Assembly: GCA_021464415.1 (NCBI GenBank)
Contig: CM038471.1
Coordinates: forward strand, 34,073,234-34,137,233
Source of the DNA: Lonicera japonica
Lineage: Eukaryota; Streptophyta; Magnoliopsida; Dipsacales; Caprifoliaceae
Reading direction: 5' to 3'
DNA: 64,000 nucleotides
Of the stretch, positions 1 through 11,717 are shown in pieces. Below the pieces are notes generated by a model. That model worked only from the letters and a program-made list of their open reading frames with translations. It had not been told where the DNA came from and ran no database searches. Within the stretch, counting starts at the first letter, position 1; the number at the start of each line of letters is the position of its first letter. Both the position numbers and the translations under genes were made by a program.

Positions 1-1223
1 TGCCCTTTTTGGGGAAATGTCGCGCGACAATCTTCCCCGAGCAGTATAAATAGGCCAACACTCCCAAGGGTTGAGGAGGGCAACTTGAATCTGGAAAATC
101 TGGACCTTTAGTCTGATTCTATCAAGCATTTTATATTATCATCTCATCTCTGAAGAATTATCGAATCTATTCCCGACACTCGACGTGTCCCGTCTTTGGA
201 ATCGAATTCTCGGAAATATCTGAAGAAGGAGAAGATTGTTATCGCCGGAGATCTCTCTGCCATATTATATTCTCTTTATTATTATTATTATTCTCGTCGG
301 GAAGGTAAATAAAGTTTCTTCTGGTAATTAAACAGGTCTATCTGTGTACTTGTTTTATTTCTGTTGTTTTATCCACGTTTTATTTGAATAAACTTATTGC
401 CAAGTTATAAATAGTCTACCGTCTTCAAAACAAAAGACCCTGATAAAATCGTTTGCAAAACCAGAAGAGTAAGTATGTTATCGTCCGGATAAAATTCTGT
501 TTTCAAAACCCAAACTGATACGACTTATCTAGGAATTAGAATCAAACATACCCTGTCTTCACTATAGACTGCGACGTGATTGATAACTCTCCCCAAAGAG
601 TTCTAGTTCCATATTAAATCAGTCCCGACATAGATCCGAACTTTTACAAAAGTAAACGCAACACGAGAAAACCGTCATTATCTGAGGAAATAATAGGGGA
701 TACTCTTTCAAAAATAGAAGGTTTTTGTCATTTGTATTTACATCTTTCAATAATAAAAAATCGGATCTCGGAACACAAAGGTTTTCATCCCTTTCCCGTC
801 TTCCCCCAAAAATTAGGGTTTTCATTTGAAAAGTAGTAGACTGTCAGTAAAAGCATTCAAGTTTTTCAACATAGAATAAACATATAAGACCACTAGAGAC
901 CGAAAGGGCGGAATGGGTGCTTAACACCTTCCCAAACCGTAATATAGTTCCCGAACCTTATAGAATCCTGGTTTCGCAGACAAACGTGTAAAGAAAGGCT
1001 TATCTGTAACCTTTCCCTTTACACACCCCATTTTTTGTCCGTTTTCTCGTAAAACGTACTGGCGACTCTGAACAAACCCCTTTGCATCTAAAATAGACGT
1101 AGGGACACCCGATATGAATCATTAAACAACTCCAAGAAAATGGAGCGACGGAATCCCTTCCGACACTTCAGACGCCCAACGAACGGGGACGAGACCCGGG
1201 GGTCGCATTTGCGGATTCTCACA
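1..1223 (+). repeat. LTR fragment (3' part) of the CGCG-palindrome Tat/gypsy family
   Basis: This stretch matches position by position the LTRs at 24172-25702 and 41656-43187 from about LTR base 300 to the LTR end. It begins inside the palindrome-rich promoter region, has the TATA box TATAAATA at 45-52, and finishes with the same terminal bases ATTCTCACA at 1215-1223. The rest of the element, or the missing first 300 bases of a solo LTR, lies left of the window, so the two cannot be told apart. Right of it is a hAT remnant, the probable insertion target. Further internal family landmarks (AGTAGACTGTCAGTAAAAG near 832) are conserved. Confidence 0.9.
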
Positions 1224-1697
1224 CAAATGAAGTCAAAAAGAATATCCTTTAAATTGCTTGGGTAAGCTAAAGACTTTAAGCGATGAAGAGTTGATGCGTT
1301 CTTGCGATACCATTGGAACGTTTTTGAAACATGGAGATGACAGTGATATTGATGCGATCGAGTTGTTTTCAGAACTACAATTACTAAGAAAATCATTACC
1401 TGAAGGCACAACGAAAACAATTGAAGTTTTAGGGTATATAAAAGATATGCATATTTGTTTCCCATATGCTTGGTATCTTATAGAGTTTTACTAACTATAC
1501 CAGTGATAGTTGCTACTGCAGAGAGAAGTTTCTCAAAGTTGAAGTTGATAAAAAATTATCTTCGATCAACAATCTCAGAAGATAGATTAAGTGGGTTAAC
1601 GATGTTATCTATTGAAACAAGAGTGTTAGATACCATTGATTGTAGTGATGTAATTACTAATTTCGCACTTAAAAAATCACGTAGAATTGGCTATTAG
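1224..1697 (+). pseudogene. hAT transposase C-terminal (dimerisation) remnant
   Basis: Two overlapping reading frames (frame of 1258 up to about 1470, then frame of 1455 to 1697) together read like the C-terminal end of plant hAT / zinc-finger-MYM-like transposases. The diagnostic hATC segment is visible as ATAERSFSKLKLIKNYLRST at about 1512-1571, followed by DRLSGLTMLSIE. One frameshift near 1470 separates it from the upstream LSDEELMRSC-like part. There is no N-terminal BED finger or catalytic core in the window, so this is a dead 3' fragment, probably split by the LTR on its left. The following CCCCCATTTTTT stretch near 1912 is typical of the 3' end of such elements. Confidence 0.8.
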
Positions 1698-2290
1698 ATT
1701 GTACTGGGATTGTTTTGTATATTTTTGTTACAAACTCGAAGATTTATCTATTAAGATTATGTTAATTGTTGTCTTAATTATTATTATTATTATTATTTTT
1801 ATTTTTATTTGGTAATTGATTGGTTTTAGTTTTTGGAGTTATTTGGTTTTAAATTATTAATTATTATGATTTTAAGATTATTTTGTTGAAGAAGATAACA
1901 ATGATACAGGCCCCCATTTTTTGTAAATATTAAATTTCGCTTGGGGCATCACTTTCACTCAAGCTGGCCCTGTTTATCACAAACATTCTTAGCAACAATT
2001 CTCACCATTTGAATAACAGAGAATACCAACAAATTCTCGCCAAGTAAACCGGCTGTATGTGACTATACTCATCTCTCATTATGCAAGAGAGGTTTGTAAT
2101 AAATATGAGAAGTGTAAATAACACCACCTATATTCATGCGCTTTCTGTTTTTGTAATTTTCTTTTAAAATTAGGCGGTGTCCAGACAATTTTTATTTATA
2201 TATATTCACCCAATCTAATTTTTAAAATTTAATAGGAAAAAAGTCCAAAAAAAAAGCCCTTTATCTGTGTACCCATCTTTAAGGAAAAAA
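1698..2290. other. No gene; probable 3' tail of hAT remnant and AT-rich sequence
   Basis: I see no coding region. The first 270 bases probably belong to the 3' untranslated part of the hAT relic; the rest is AT-rich with a short ATT microsatellite at about 1778-1800. Confidence 0.4.
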
Positions 2291-2472
2291 TTTTGACGGG
2301 GGTAAAATTGGATGGGGTTATGGGGTCTCAATAAAAAAACGACACGTGTCCATTTTTATCTATTTAAATTAAATGAAAAAATGAAAAATAAATTAATTTT
2401 AGATGAGAGTAGATACGTGTTATTTTATCATTGGAGACCCCATGACTCCGTCCAATTTTGCCCCCATCAAAA
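2291..2472. mobile_element. Fold-back (palindromic) MITE
   Basis: The first 60 bases, starting TTTTGACGGGGGTAAAATTG, are the diverged reverse complement of the last 60, ending CAATTTTGCCCCCATCAAAA. The two arms meet around an AT-rich loop near 2350-2400, so the element could form an almost complete hairpin. No target-site duplication is clear because both ends abut A/T runs, so the superfamily is not assigned. The open frames across it on both strands are a by-product of the inverted repeat. Confidence 0.7.
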
Positions 2473-3792
2473 GTGGACTCCATCTTTAATCTCTTTAACG
2501 CTCGTAACCTGCTCCAGCTTCGTCGGTAGAGGATTAATGAGAGTTGATTTTGAATGCAAAATTTATGGGATTTGGACACAAATGAGTCAATTGATCGCGG
2601 ACAAAAGATTTGAACAATAACGCAAAATCTACTCACCCTTCGATCTCTCTCCATCAGCAGATTGACAACAATAAGTCTATCCATTGAATTAGTACTGCTA
2701 CTACTAATAAAAACCATTTCTTCTTCGAAAAATTCAAATTATGTTAGGGCTCTGTTAAAATTGATTAACCATGGCACTGTTTGTAGACGAATTTTATAAA
2801 TCGTAAATGTTTTCATTTTAACCAAAAATTTTGTGGTGTAATTTTTTCAGATTGAACTTATACAATAGTTATAAGTTACGTAATTTCAATTATATCTTTA
2901 TAACTTTATACAGTAGTTTATTTTTGTAACTAAACACTTAAATTAAATTATTCAATTTGTAAATTGAAAACAACCAAACGGGCTCTAAATGAATCAAATC
3001 TAAAGTTAGGTTTAGAGCTTAGAAACATAATTAACTTCCTCAAATTGAAGTCCGCACAGGGTACAGGGCACATCCATCATCTCACCTTTTTCCTCCACCT
3101 TAATACCCACAATCTTTAGTTGCAACAAGGAAATATTGACAATGAATAGTTCGACGAAAATTGATAATTAATTTGCTGGATTATAATTTGCCAATGGATG
3201 CAAAGATATTCCGCTAAATAGAAAAAGATAAAGTTAAAAGTGTTTTTAAGAATCTATTTGGCTTTCACAAAATGTGAGGCGAGAAGAAAAGAATTCAAAA
3301 AATTTGGAGTAAAAGTAGATTGTTTTTGTTAATGGTTTAAAAACTCTCTAAATAAAAGGGTGACTTAATTACACTCATCGAAACATTTTATAACACTCCA
3401 TCTCATTTAAATAATTGTTTTATATATTGATACACCTTACCTTTATATATATATATATATTTACTCCAGTGATTAACCATTAATAACTATCATTATTTAC
3501 ATTAATATCACAAATTAATACATCCTAATCATTACCACCCCACCCACTAACCCTCCGTATTACTCCAAGCCAACTCTTCATTGCACAACTGAGAAACCAC
3601 GTGTTCTCTTGCTTATATATCAATTTTCTTTGAAAATTCAAAATATGAATAAGAAAAACTAAGATCATTGTTCACTATATTGTTGGTTATCTTTTTCAAT
3701 ACTTGATTATGTTTTATTTCGACCTAAAACATCGAGTACAAATGGAAAACAAAAAAATTAAAAAAATAGAGCACGGTTGTGTATGCAATTGT
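2473..3792. other. No gene recognised
   Basis: AT-rich intergenic sequence with a TA microsatellite at about 3446-3463. No conserved coding signal or clear terminal repeats were found. Confidence 0.4.
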
Positions 3793-4002
3793 ACTCGAGG
3801 AACAAAACCGAGTATGTTGGCTATTACTCGGTGGAAGACAACCAAGTGGAACTTACTCGGTGGAGAACAACCGAATGAATGATGAGAAACAGTAAAAAAG
3901 AATTTTGCACATACTCGGTAGAACAAAACTGAGAATGTTAGCCCTTACTTGTTGGAATAAAACCAAGTATTTTGCTACTTACTCGGTGGAAAACAACCTA
4001 GT
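3793..4002. repeat. 34-bp minisatellite of small imperfect palindromes
   Basis: Six copies of a 21-22-nt imperfect inverted repeat of the form ACTCGGTGGAANACAACCGAGT start at 3793, 3826, 3855, 3913, 3947 and 3981. They are separated by short spacers, three of which are 12-nt variants of ATGTTGGCTATT. The basic period is therefore about 34 bp, with one degenerate unit between copies 3 and 4. Each copy could form a hairpin with an A-rich loop. A related single copy occurs at 7443-7463. Confidence 0.75.
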
Positions 4003-6238
4003 GAAGGATCTATGCGTAGTAGTCAAGAAGAAAAGAGGTGTTGTAAGCTTATGTCCATTGGGTCTTTTGGAAACAAAAAATGCATCCATATAGATCTATT
4101 TGAAGAAATAGAGCACAGTTTTGATTAAGTTGTGTTGCAGGATAAATCTAGATCTATATACATAATTACATATAGATCCATATGTCTATATGTCTAGATC
4201 TATGTGTGTGTGTATGTGGTGGTGGTGGTGGTGATAACGATGGCAATATTGAAAAAACAGTGATTCTTATACACTTTTTTTACTGTTATATATGTGAAAC
4301 GAATAAGTGACACTTTTAAAAGTAATAGAGTACTAAGTTAGGGTGCATTTTTGCTCTCAAAAGAAAAAAAGTCGTAGTGCATTTTAGCATTTTCTTTTAA
4401 ATAAATATTGGTCATTAACGTATTAAAATTGAACCATAAACTTCAAATCAAGTGCGCACTAAATTCGAATATACGTAAAATTTTGGGACTCCTTAAATTG
4501 CCTAAAAGTAGGGGCCCAGGGTGGCCGCCTATTTTATCTACTTTCTAGGCCGATCTTGTCTGCGCTAATACAAGATTTTAAAATCTAAAAAGTAGAACTT
4601 GTACCCGAAAATTAATTTCTATGAAATTAAAGGATGCAAATAGGCTTATATATATATGCAATGTATTAGAGTTTCCCCAATAAAATACTCTCTAGCATGT
4701 GTTATGTCATGCCCTTTGGCATCAATTTTAGTGCACAAATTTGGTACTTTTTTAGTGGGGCTTTGATTGAATGTTTGAACAAATATTGTCCAGATGGGGT
4801 GGAAAATATGTCCTTTATGATTACATCGTATATTTAAGTGTCGATATTTAGATAGGATTACATGTTGGGGACATATTTTGGTGGGAGACATATTTAAAAA
4901 GTATAATTATATGTTAATAATATATTGATCAGTTAGTTAGTCTATAACAATTAGATTCTACGCAACAATTGCAGCTATCTAATGTACAAATAACATATCA
5001 TTGTATACTAAATATGTCCTAATTAATTGTGTCTCTTAAAAATTATTATTAAAACAGTGTCAACTGATAGTGTGGAAAATGGCATATTCTATGATTCTTC
5101 CTCCCGAAGTCTCCGATAATAATTGATATTGCTTGCTTAGTGTCCAATAATTATTTTTAGTATTCACACAATATATATATTAGAAAAGAAAATATTAAAT
5201 TATTTTATAGTAATCACATGTTATATATACTTACGTTGCGTCCAAATTTTGGTGAATACTAAAAATAAAATTGTGCATATAGGTTATGCAGCTAGATTAG
5301 AACACAAGTAGATGTGTGGAAATTTGAAAATAAAATTGAGACGGGGAGATGTATATGGTCTCACTTGAGATAGGGAGGATTACACCATTTTACGTGAGAC
5401 GCTACCTATAATATTGTGGTAAATGGATAGGGCCAGTTCGAAAGATTGCTACTAAGACAGTTGTCTTGAGAACCTACTTTCTAGATATTTTTTGATACGC
5501 ATCATTGTGCGGCGATACTAGATACACTTGGGTGTTGGAAACTAAAAGGGGGCAAGGGAGAGGGTCATGGAGTCGGAAACCAACCATTTTACCACTTCAG
5601 AAATACCCCTGGTGTACTTTTTGGATAGTTTTTAAGGGCCCATAATTTTTATATATTTATATAGTATACTTGGTCTTTAACATTCTAGTTTTATAAATTT
5701 GCCTTAAACTCCATAATTTTTGGTACTTTTGAACCGGTCCTGCATATGGACGCCAATGGAAAAATTAAAAGGAAAGTCTTTGAGGGGATATTTAATATTG
5801 GTCATCGTCCTTTATGCAACATCACACACTATTATTGTAGTGCATCACTTGAAGCAAGTCATGATTTATTAAGAAGACTACTATTGATGCACAATATTTC
5901 AGTACTCTTTAATACTCCCACTAAAAAATGTCTTACGACACTATTGATACACACAACCTTTTTTTTTAATCAATGATTAAAATATTAAACTCAAATTATT
6001 AATAATTAACAACTCCAAATCATTTAAACCCAAATTAACTTTATTAATTAAAACCCTTTTTATCATCATCATTCATCCAAATCATGATCTTTGTCCACCA
6101 CTGCCACAACCACCATTAATATTTAGTTTTCTTCATTTTTAGAATACCTCAACCATTATTTTCTTATTCATAATTAATATTCAGTATGAAAAAAAAATTG
6201 TGTATGAAGGTATACTTGATTACCCATAACCGAGTTAA
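4003..6238. other. No gene recognised; microsatellites
   Basis: Mostly AT-rich sequence. It holds a GT tract followed by a GGT tract at about 4203-4233. The 76-residue open frame at 5746-5976 has no recognisable motif and lies in skewed sequence, so I do not call it a gene. Confidence 0.4.
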
Positions 6239-7357
6239 TCTCATATGGGTAATTAGCAAAGATGAACCCTAAAGTTTGAACCAAATCCCTTGCTCATCCC
6301 TAAAGTTCAATTTTTGGTTGAAACATCCTTAAAATTTCTAATTTGTCCCTTATTCATCCAAAATTGGAGGCCCTTTAAAAATATGGACGGAAACACGTGA
6401 TTGTCACAAGTCACTGTTTTAATGGGCCTTTTCGATGATCTAGCTTTAGTGGGACGGATTAGGAAGATTATGGTTGTTTTTGAATGTGAGAATCATTTGT
6501 GAGGGATTGTACAGAGAGAACTACAAAAGGGGTGAAATTTAGGGTTGTCATTGTGCTCGAATTAGGGTTTTTTACTGTTGAAATTAAGGCTTTTCTGGTG
6601 CAATGAGTTGGTGCATGAAGGAGAAAGAGTACGAGGATACGGGCACACCACTTTATGGTACATTTTCTTCCATTTTTTCAACTTTTGGTCCACTTTCATT
6701 CTTGAATTGTGTATTGTACTATTTATTCACTGTTTGTGGTCCTGATTGTTATTATTTTCTTTATTGTTGTGGTCCTGACTGTTGACTATTATATTATATA
6801 GATAATTGTTTGATGTTATGTTGGTGGCGGTTTAATTATAACATGTGTAGTAATGATTTTTTTTATAAAAAAAATCCACAATCATTGTTCTTCATTTTCA
6901 AAGGACGAAGAAACCAATTTAGTAAGATTAAACTTAAGAAATTAACAAACCTTAATTCATAACTTACTCTAGTGTTTCTTCATGTAACCATTCTAGCTAT
7001 CCTGAAACAATGGCAAGTTACACCTCCATTGTTCTATCTTTTTTTCTTCACGAGCTCTTCTTCAAGCTCTCATTCTTTTGTCTATTTTCTCTACTCTTAA
7101 AAGCCCTAATAAGAATGTGGTTAGTATTTATTTTGTCCCACTAAAACTAGAGTACCAAAAATGCCCCTTAAAATAATGGCTTTTGACAATCATGTGCGTT
7201 TTTCATCTATCTTTTTAACGGGCATCTAGTTTTGGAGGAGCAAGAACAAATTAGAAACTTTAAGGATTTTTCAATCGAAAATTGAAATTTCAGGACGAGC
7301 AAGCAGAGATACGGGTCAAACTTTACGGATCATTTTTGCTAATTACCTGTCTCATAT
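6239..7357. mobile_element. Non-autonomous long-TIR element (Mutator-like)
   Basis: The bases from 6247 (GGGTAATTAGCAAAGATGAA) to about 6432 are the diverged inverted copy of about 7160-7349, which ends TTTTTGCTAATTACCTG. Terminal inverted repeats of about 185 bp point to a Mutator-like element. Both ends are flanked by TCTCATAT (6239-6246 and 7350-7357); the ninth base differs (G versus T), so the TSD is 8 bp or an imperfect 9 bp. The 1.1-kb interior has a 60-codon frame at 6603 but no transposase, so it is non-autonomous and could carry captured host sequence. Confidence 0.75.
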
Positions 7358-8955
7358 TATTCAAATTCCACTCAATTTCTTAGGAGTAAGTGACGTACAT
7401 GTACTTTAATATGTTCCTTTGGACCGAGTATGATGAATATTACTCAGTTCTTAGGAACAAGTACACATTCATCTATGGCAAAAGATCTATATATGATGAA
7501 AAATATTTGTATTTTTTGTGTAAAAGATGAGAGAAAAAGTGAAAGAACGATTAGCTTAATTGTGTGTTTGTTTGGATTGTAGGGGGAGAGGGAGTGGAAT
7601 GGTGGGGTCGGGAAAGAAAGGGCGGCAGCAATGGGTTGATTTGTAGAAGAAAAAGTTGGAAGAAGAAAATTGGATATGAGATTTATGAGGGGGAGAGATT
7701 TTTTTTTATTTTTTTTTTTGAATTGTATAGTTGAGTGGTGAGAGTGTAATGTTTTTTAGACTAATATTAATTAATCTAAAAATTAAATATTGAGTGTTAA
7801 GAGTATTACGAAGAAGAAAAGTATACTTAATTACAGAGCATTGTATATAGAGAGATGAAACATTAGAGAGTAAGATGGTTTATCAAAACCATAGGTTAAG
7901 ATTAAATAATTCAAATTCAAACTTTAGATTTAGATTAAAAAAAAATCCGAAAAATATAATTAAAACACGTAGAAAAGAGAGGTATATATATTCTCTCTAT
8001 CCTAAATTAGGGGATTACTTAATATTCTTTTTTGACATGTCTGAAACATTTTTTTTGTGTTGGACCTATTTAACTATCATTCAATATTAATCACATTACT
8101 TAAATTAAAATTAGTGTATTTTAATAAAATTTATAAAAATGAGTACAAAAAACAAACTCGCAGTGGTATTTATTTTTACCTCTATCGTTTTAATGGAAAT
8201 GGTGTTTATTTTCTTACGTATGTCTTAATGTTAAATTAGATTAAAATCAAACATTCAACACTAGATGCAATATTTAGTCTAACTCTAACGAACATTTATT
8301 CCAATAGTATTTCTAATATTTTTGGTCATCATTTATTGATTTACAAAACAACAAAAGAGTAAAATCATAAACGGTAATAACATTAACACTCTACAAAAAT
8401 ACTCTTTTTCAAACATTTTTTTTAATTAAAAATAATTTTAAAATGTTAAATATTTTTTGTGAAGTGCTAATATATTACCCATTATAAAACATTACATAGT
8501 CAACATTTAAAATTAAATAAAATCAAACAAGTTTTACAAAAGTTCTAGCATTTTAAGGAAATGTAGCAACAAGTACAAAGAAGAGAAGAGACGAGAAGAT
8601 ATGCCGCGAACACACAAAGCCTATGATCAAGTAAACTTACGTTATTTTGTTACGCAACTAATCAACTAATTATTAACCACTAAGAGTAATTTAGTGGTAG
8701 CGTACGTAATGGCCAATGAGTTCGATTAAGAGTTCTTCGGATCGAATTGCGACAACTACAAAAACATTTCGTCAAGTAGAATTCCAATAGCTACAAAACA
8801 CTGGACAGCAGCTGGCAACTCGGCAGTTACAAAAACAGTAGGCAGCAACATGCACTGTTATGCGAGCAAAGATTAATCAAAGTACGTAAAAACTGGCTCG
8901 GATACTTGTGACGAATAAAAAAAAAGAAAAAAAAACAATTATTATTGTTAAATTA
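7358..8955. other. No gene recognised
   Basis: AT-rich intergenic sequence. A lone copy of the ACTCGGT-type palindrome (ACTCAGTTCTTAGGAACAAGT) lies at about 7443-7463. Short frames at 7875-8239 are low-complexity and unconvincing. Confidence 0.4.
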
Positions 8956-9398
8956 CTACAAAGAAAGGTTGAGATCTAATTCTTCCCTTTCTTTCTCATT
9001 CAATTTATCCTCCTCCTCTTCTTCTTCTTTATCTTTCTCAACAATTTTCCCCAATTCTTCTCCTTCTCCATTAGAAGGACCCACTTCCGATGATTCTAAA
9101 TCAATGGCAATCTTCGAGCGATTAACAGCAGCAACAGCAGCCCGATTATGACAAGGATCCACGAAATCCCCGCCTGAAACGCCAGATTCCAAGCCCTAGC
9201 TGTAGCCGCCGGCCGCGGAGGCAGATTTTGTCTTTGTTCTCCGGCGATGGCGGTACTGGTGGTGGTGATGATACGTTCACGGACCTCTCTTGTTCTTCTG
9301 ACTAGAGCGAAGAACTTGTTCATCTTCTCTTCTTCATCTTCTTCTTCTTCTTCATCTTCAATTTTCTCCATCTTTCTCTTTCTTCTTTCTCCTTCCAT
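8956..9398 (-). CDS. NIMIN-type NPR1/NIM1-interacting protein, with a 1-nt frameshift
   Basis: Known members of this family are small nuclear proteins that bind NPR1 and modulate salicylic-acid-dependent defence transcription. Read on the minus strand from ATG 9398, the protein starts MEGERRKRKMEK, then an acidic EEEEEDEEEKM run, then NKFFALVRRTREVRERI, which matches the NPR1-binding region with its paired Phe. It continues to AWNLAFQ, where family members have WNPxFxxEDF. At the C4 tract 9168-9171 the frame shifts by one base. The other frame resumes with GDFVDPC, an acidic stretch and the C-terminal EAR repression motif LDLNLSL, stop at 8956. About 147 residues in all, intronless, which is family-typical. 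ATG 9398 is preferred over the in-frame ATG 9419 because the TATA box is too close to 9419. Either a real 1-nt deletion (recent pseudogene) or a sequence error. Confidence 0.72.
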
Positions 9399-9433
9399 TG
9401 ATTTGGTGAATTTCTTCAATTTAGGGTTTCACT

Positions 9434-9440
9434 CTTTATA
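9434..9440 (-). promoter_or_regulatory. TATA box of the NIMIN-type gene
   Basis: On the minus strand TATAAAG lies about 36 bp upstream of ATG 9398. A start site 25-30 bp downstream would fall at about 9405-9410, just before that ATG and after the alternative ATG at 9419. Confidence 0.4.
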
Positions 9441-10009
9441 CTATAAATGATAAATGATGATGATGGGGAGGAGGAGGGGGAGAGTGGTTTTATTTTATGT
9501 GATGGAACTTGTGCGGAAAAATGTCATTGATGATGTCTGGTTCTAAACAATGATCACATCATCACACTACGTGGTTGTTTTGTTGGGTCGGTACGTAGTT
9601 TCTTTCTTGGATCAATCTACACCGGGTTTTCGGCGTGTATTAAATGAGTTATACATTCGTAAAATATAATAAAAATATAATTCGTATAATGTATATAGTA
9701 CTAATATGAGATGTAAATTATAGATAAGAAATACATTTTCCTTTTTCTTGTATATGATTTTTTTCGGAACATAATACTATTTTAAGAAATTATATTATAT
9801 ATTTTTCATGTTATATATTTATTTAGAATAATTTTAAGGAGTAATTATTTTGGCAATACTGTCTCTCCTTTTTTATACACAGTAATAATAAAATTAGAAT
9901 ATGGTCTTGATTTTTCAAAATCATTTTTCAAATTGTCCTTGATTTTTTTTTCTTGAAATAGTGGTTCGTGGAGAAACATTGTTAGTGTAACATGAGACAC
10001 ATACCTTTA
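9441..10009. other. Upstream region of the NIMIN-type gene; nothing else seen
   Basis: Contains a purine-rich stretch near 9465-9482 and AT-rich sequence. I could not identify a convincing TGACG or W-box cluster. Confidence 0.3.
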
Positions 10010-10880
10010 GGGTGTGTTCGTTGCGCGCGATTAGAAACAAGATATGATTAATTAATCTTATTCAGTATTTATTGTCAAAAATGATAAGATAAATAAATCA
10101 TGTCATGTGTTTGGCGTAAAGGTGCATAAGATATTTTAATCTTGTCTCGCGTTTGGCGCAACACGGGACTGGATTGCATTTGTAATTAATTATCATTTTA
10201 TCCTTTTAGAACCAGATAAATATATACCACCCCTATAGGTGGTATTATTTTATCCCATGATTGTCGGATAACAAAATAAATATAAAAATTAATTTTTTTT
10301 AATCTTTTTCTTTACAGCTTTTAGATAATCAAATTTATTAATCAAAATTTTCAACCACCCAAAATCACAGTAACTCAACTAATAAAATTCATTTCTTTTA
10401 TAATATAGCATTTTTTTTTATTAAATGAAAGTATTTATAAGAAACTTTAATTTTAGAAAAAATGGTAACATTAGAATTTGAAACTGTAATTAATGCCTAG
10501 TTCGTAAATTTTGTATGTGATATAGAATTTTTCTCCCGAAAGAATTTTTTACGAAACTTATTTATAAATAGAAGAATTGCATTAGTTAAAAAAAATTGTG
10601 CACAACAATTAAAATAGCACATATTTTTAAAAGAAAACCAAATTGTATTATATAATATATGAACTTGTAATCCGGTAATTCGGAACTCCATCAAATGCAA
10701 AATTTATTAAATCTTTATTCGACTAGTCCTTATCATGTCTGATCCCGCTTAATCCTTATTCAACTCATTCCTTTCCTATCATATTCCACATAATTCCTAT
10801 CTTACTAATTCCGACTCTTATCATATCCGGCCTTTATCCTATCATATCCTACCTCTTTATCCGGCTCGCCAAACGCACCC
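10010..10880. mobile_element. Non-autonomous TIR element, Tourist-like ends
   Basis: The left end GGGTGTGTTCGTT and the right end (reverse complement GGGTGCGTTTGGCGAGCC) form an imperfect terminal inverted repeat of the GGGTGCGTTTGG type seen in PIF/Harbinger-Tourist MITEs. The left flank is TTA and the right flank TTT, so the 3-bp TSD is not perfect. The termini carry repeated GATAAGAT/ATCTTAT and GTTTGGCG words, and the right 140 bp are rich in CCTATCAT words. No transposase is encoded. Confidence 0.55.
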
Positions 10881-11717
10881 TTTTTATAACCTAAGTAGGG
10901 GTATTATTTCAGTAAATTAGGGGATAAATAACCTTTCAAAACTAAAATAAAAGGTTTAATACGAGTTTACCGATTAGTATTTGAAATTGAAACACAATAT
11001 CAAACCACTCAATTTTTTTTTTAAAGTCAATGTTTTAGGTAAAATTTGGATTTCAGTATTCTTGATTTATTTCAGTTCAATAAAAGATATTGCAAATATT
11101 AATGTTTAAAATTTTCGATTGTAGACTAGAATATTAGATTAAAAATTGTAATAAATTAAGCATTATTTGAGCAAATAGTCATAATAAAAAAGAAAATGAG
11201 TGATCAAAATCACTCGATAATGTCAATATAAAAAATTATATAGTAATTTGTAACTATTAAAATACTTGTTATTTATAGTATTAGTTAAATTAAGCACTTT
11301 TTAAATATAATTAGTTGATAATTTCTTTAGATAATGTCGAAATTAGTGTTTTCGGCATTATTGTTTGGTATTTTTGATTTATTATATTTTTGCTATTTTC
11401 GATACAGTTAATCGGTATTTTGATTTTTATATGAATAATATGAAAACCAAACCACTTTTTTCCCCCATATTTTCAGTTTCGATATTTTGATTTTTATAGG
11501 ATTAATATGAAAACCAAACCACATAAGTATACGACACCATAACTACTTTTTTGTTCAGATTAATTCAATTGGTTTCAATAAAAAAAATAACGGGTGACAG
11601 TCTAAACATGACATAAATACAATGTCTTATCTGGTACAAGTACAAATATTAGCCTTCACTATTTTTTTTGGTTAACAGGGAAATGAAAAAACAGCAAACA
11701 CAAAAACTAACAGAAGG
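10881..11717. other. No gene recognised; probable LINE 3' tail at the right edge
   Basis: AT-rich. The last stretch (about 11665-11717), read on the minus strand, follows the LINE stop codon; the T-rich tract at 11663-11670 may be the LINE poly(A) tail. Confidence 0.35.

Noticed and set aside
2312..2717. Two ORFs of 102 and 117 codons on opposite strands
   Set aside because: They overlap a near-perfect inverted repeat (MITE) and have no recognisable domain.
3793..4002. CRISPR-like array of palindromic repeats
   Set aside because: Repeats diverge, spacers are mostly the same 12-nt sequence, and the host is a plant; it is a 34-bp minisatellite.
9247..9450. Plus-strand Ser-rich ORF opposite the NIMIN-type gene
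   Set aside because: Poly-Ser is the reverse reading of the Glu codon run; it is a shadow.
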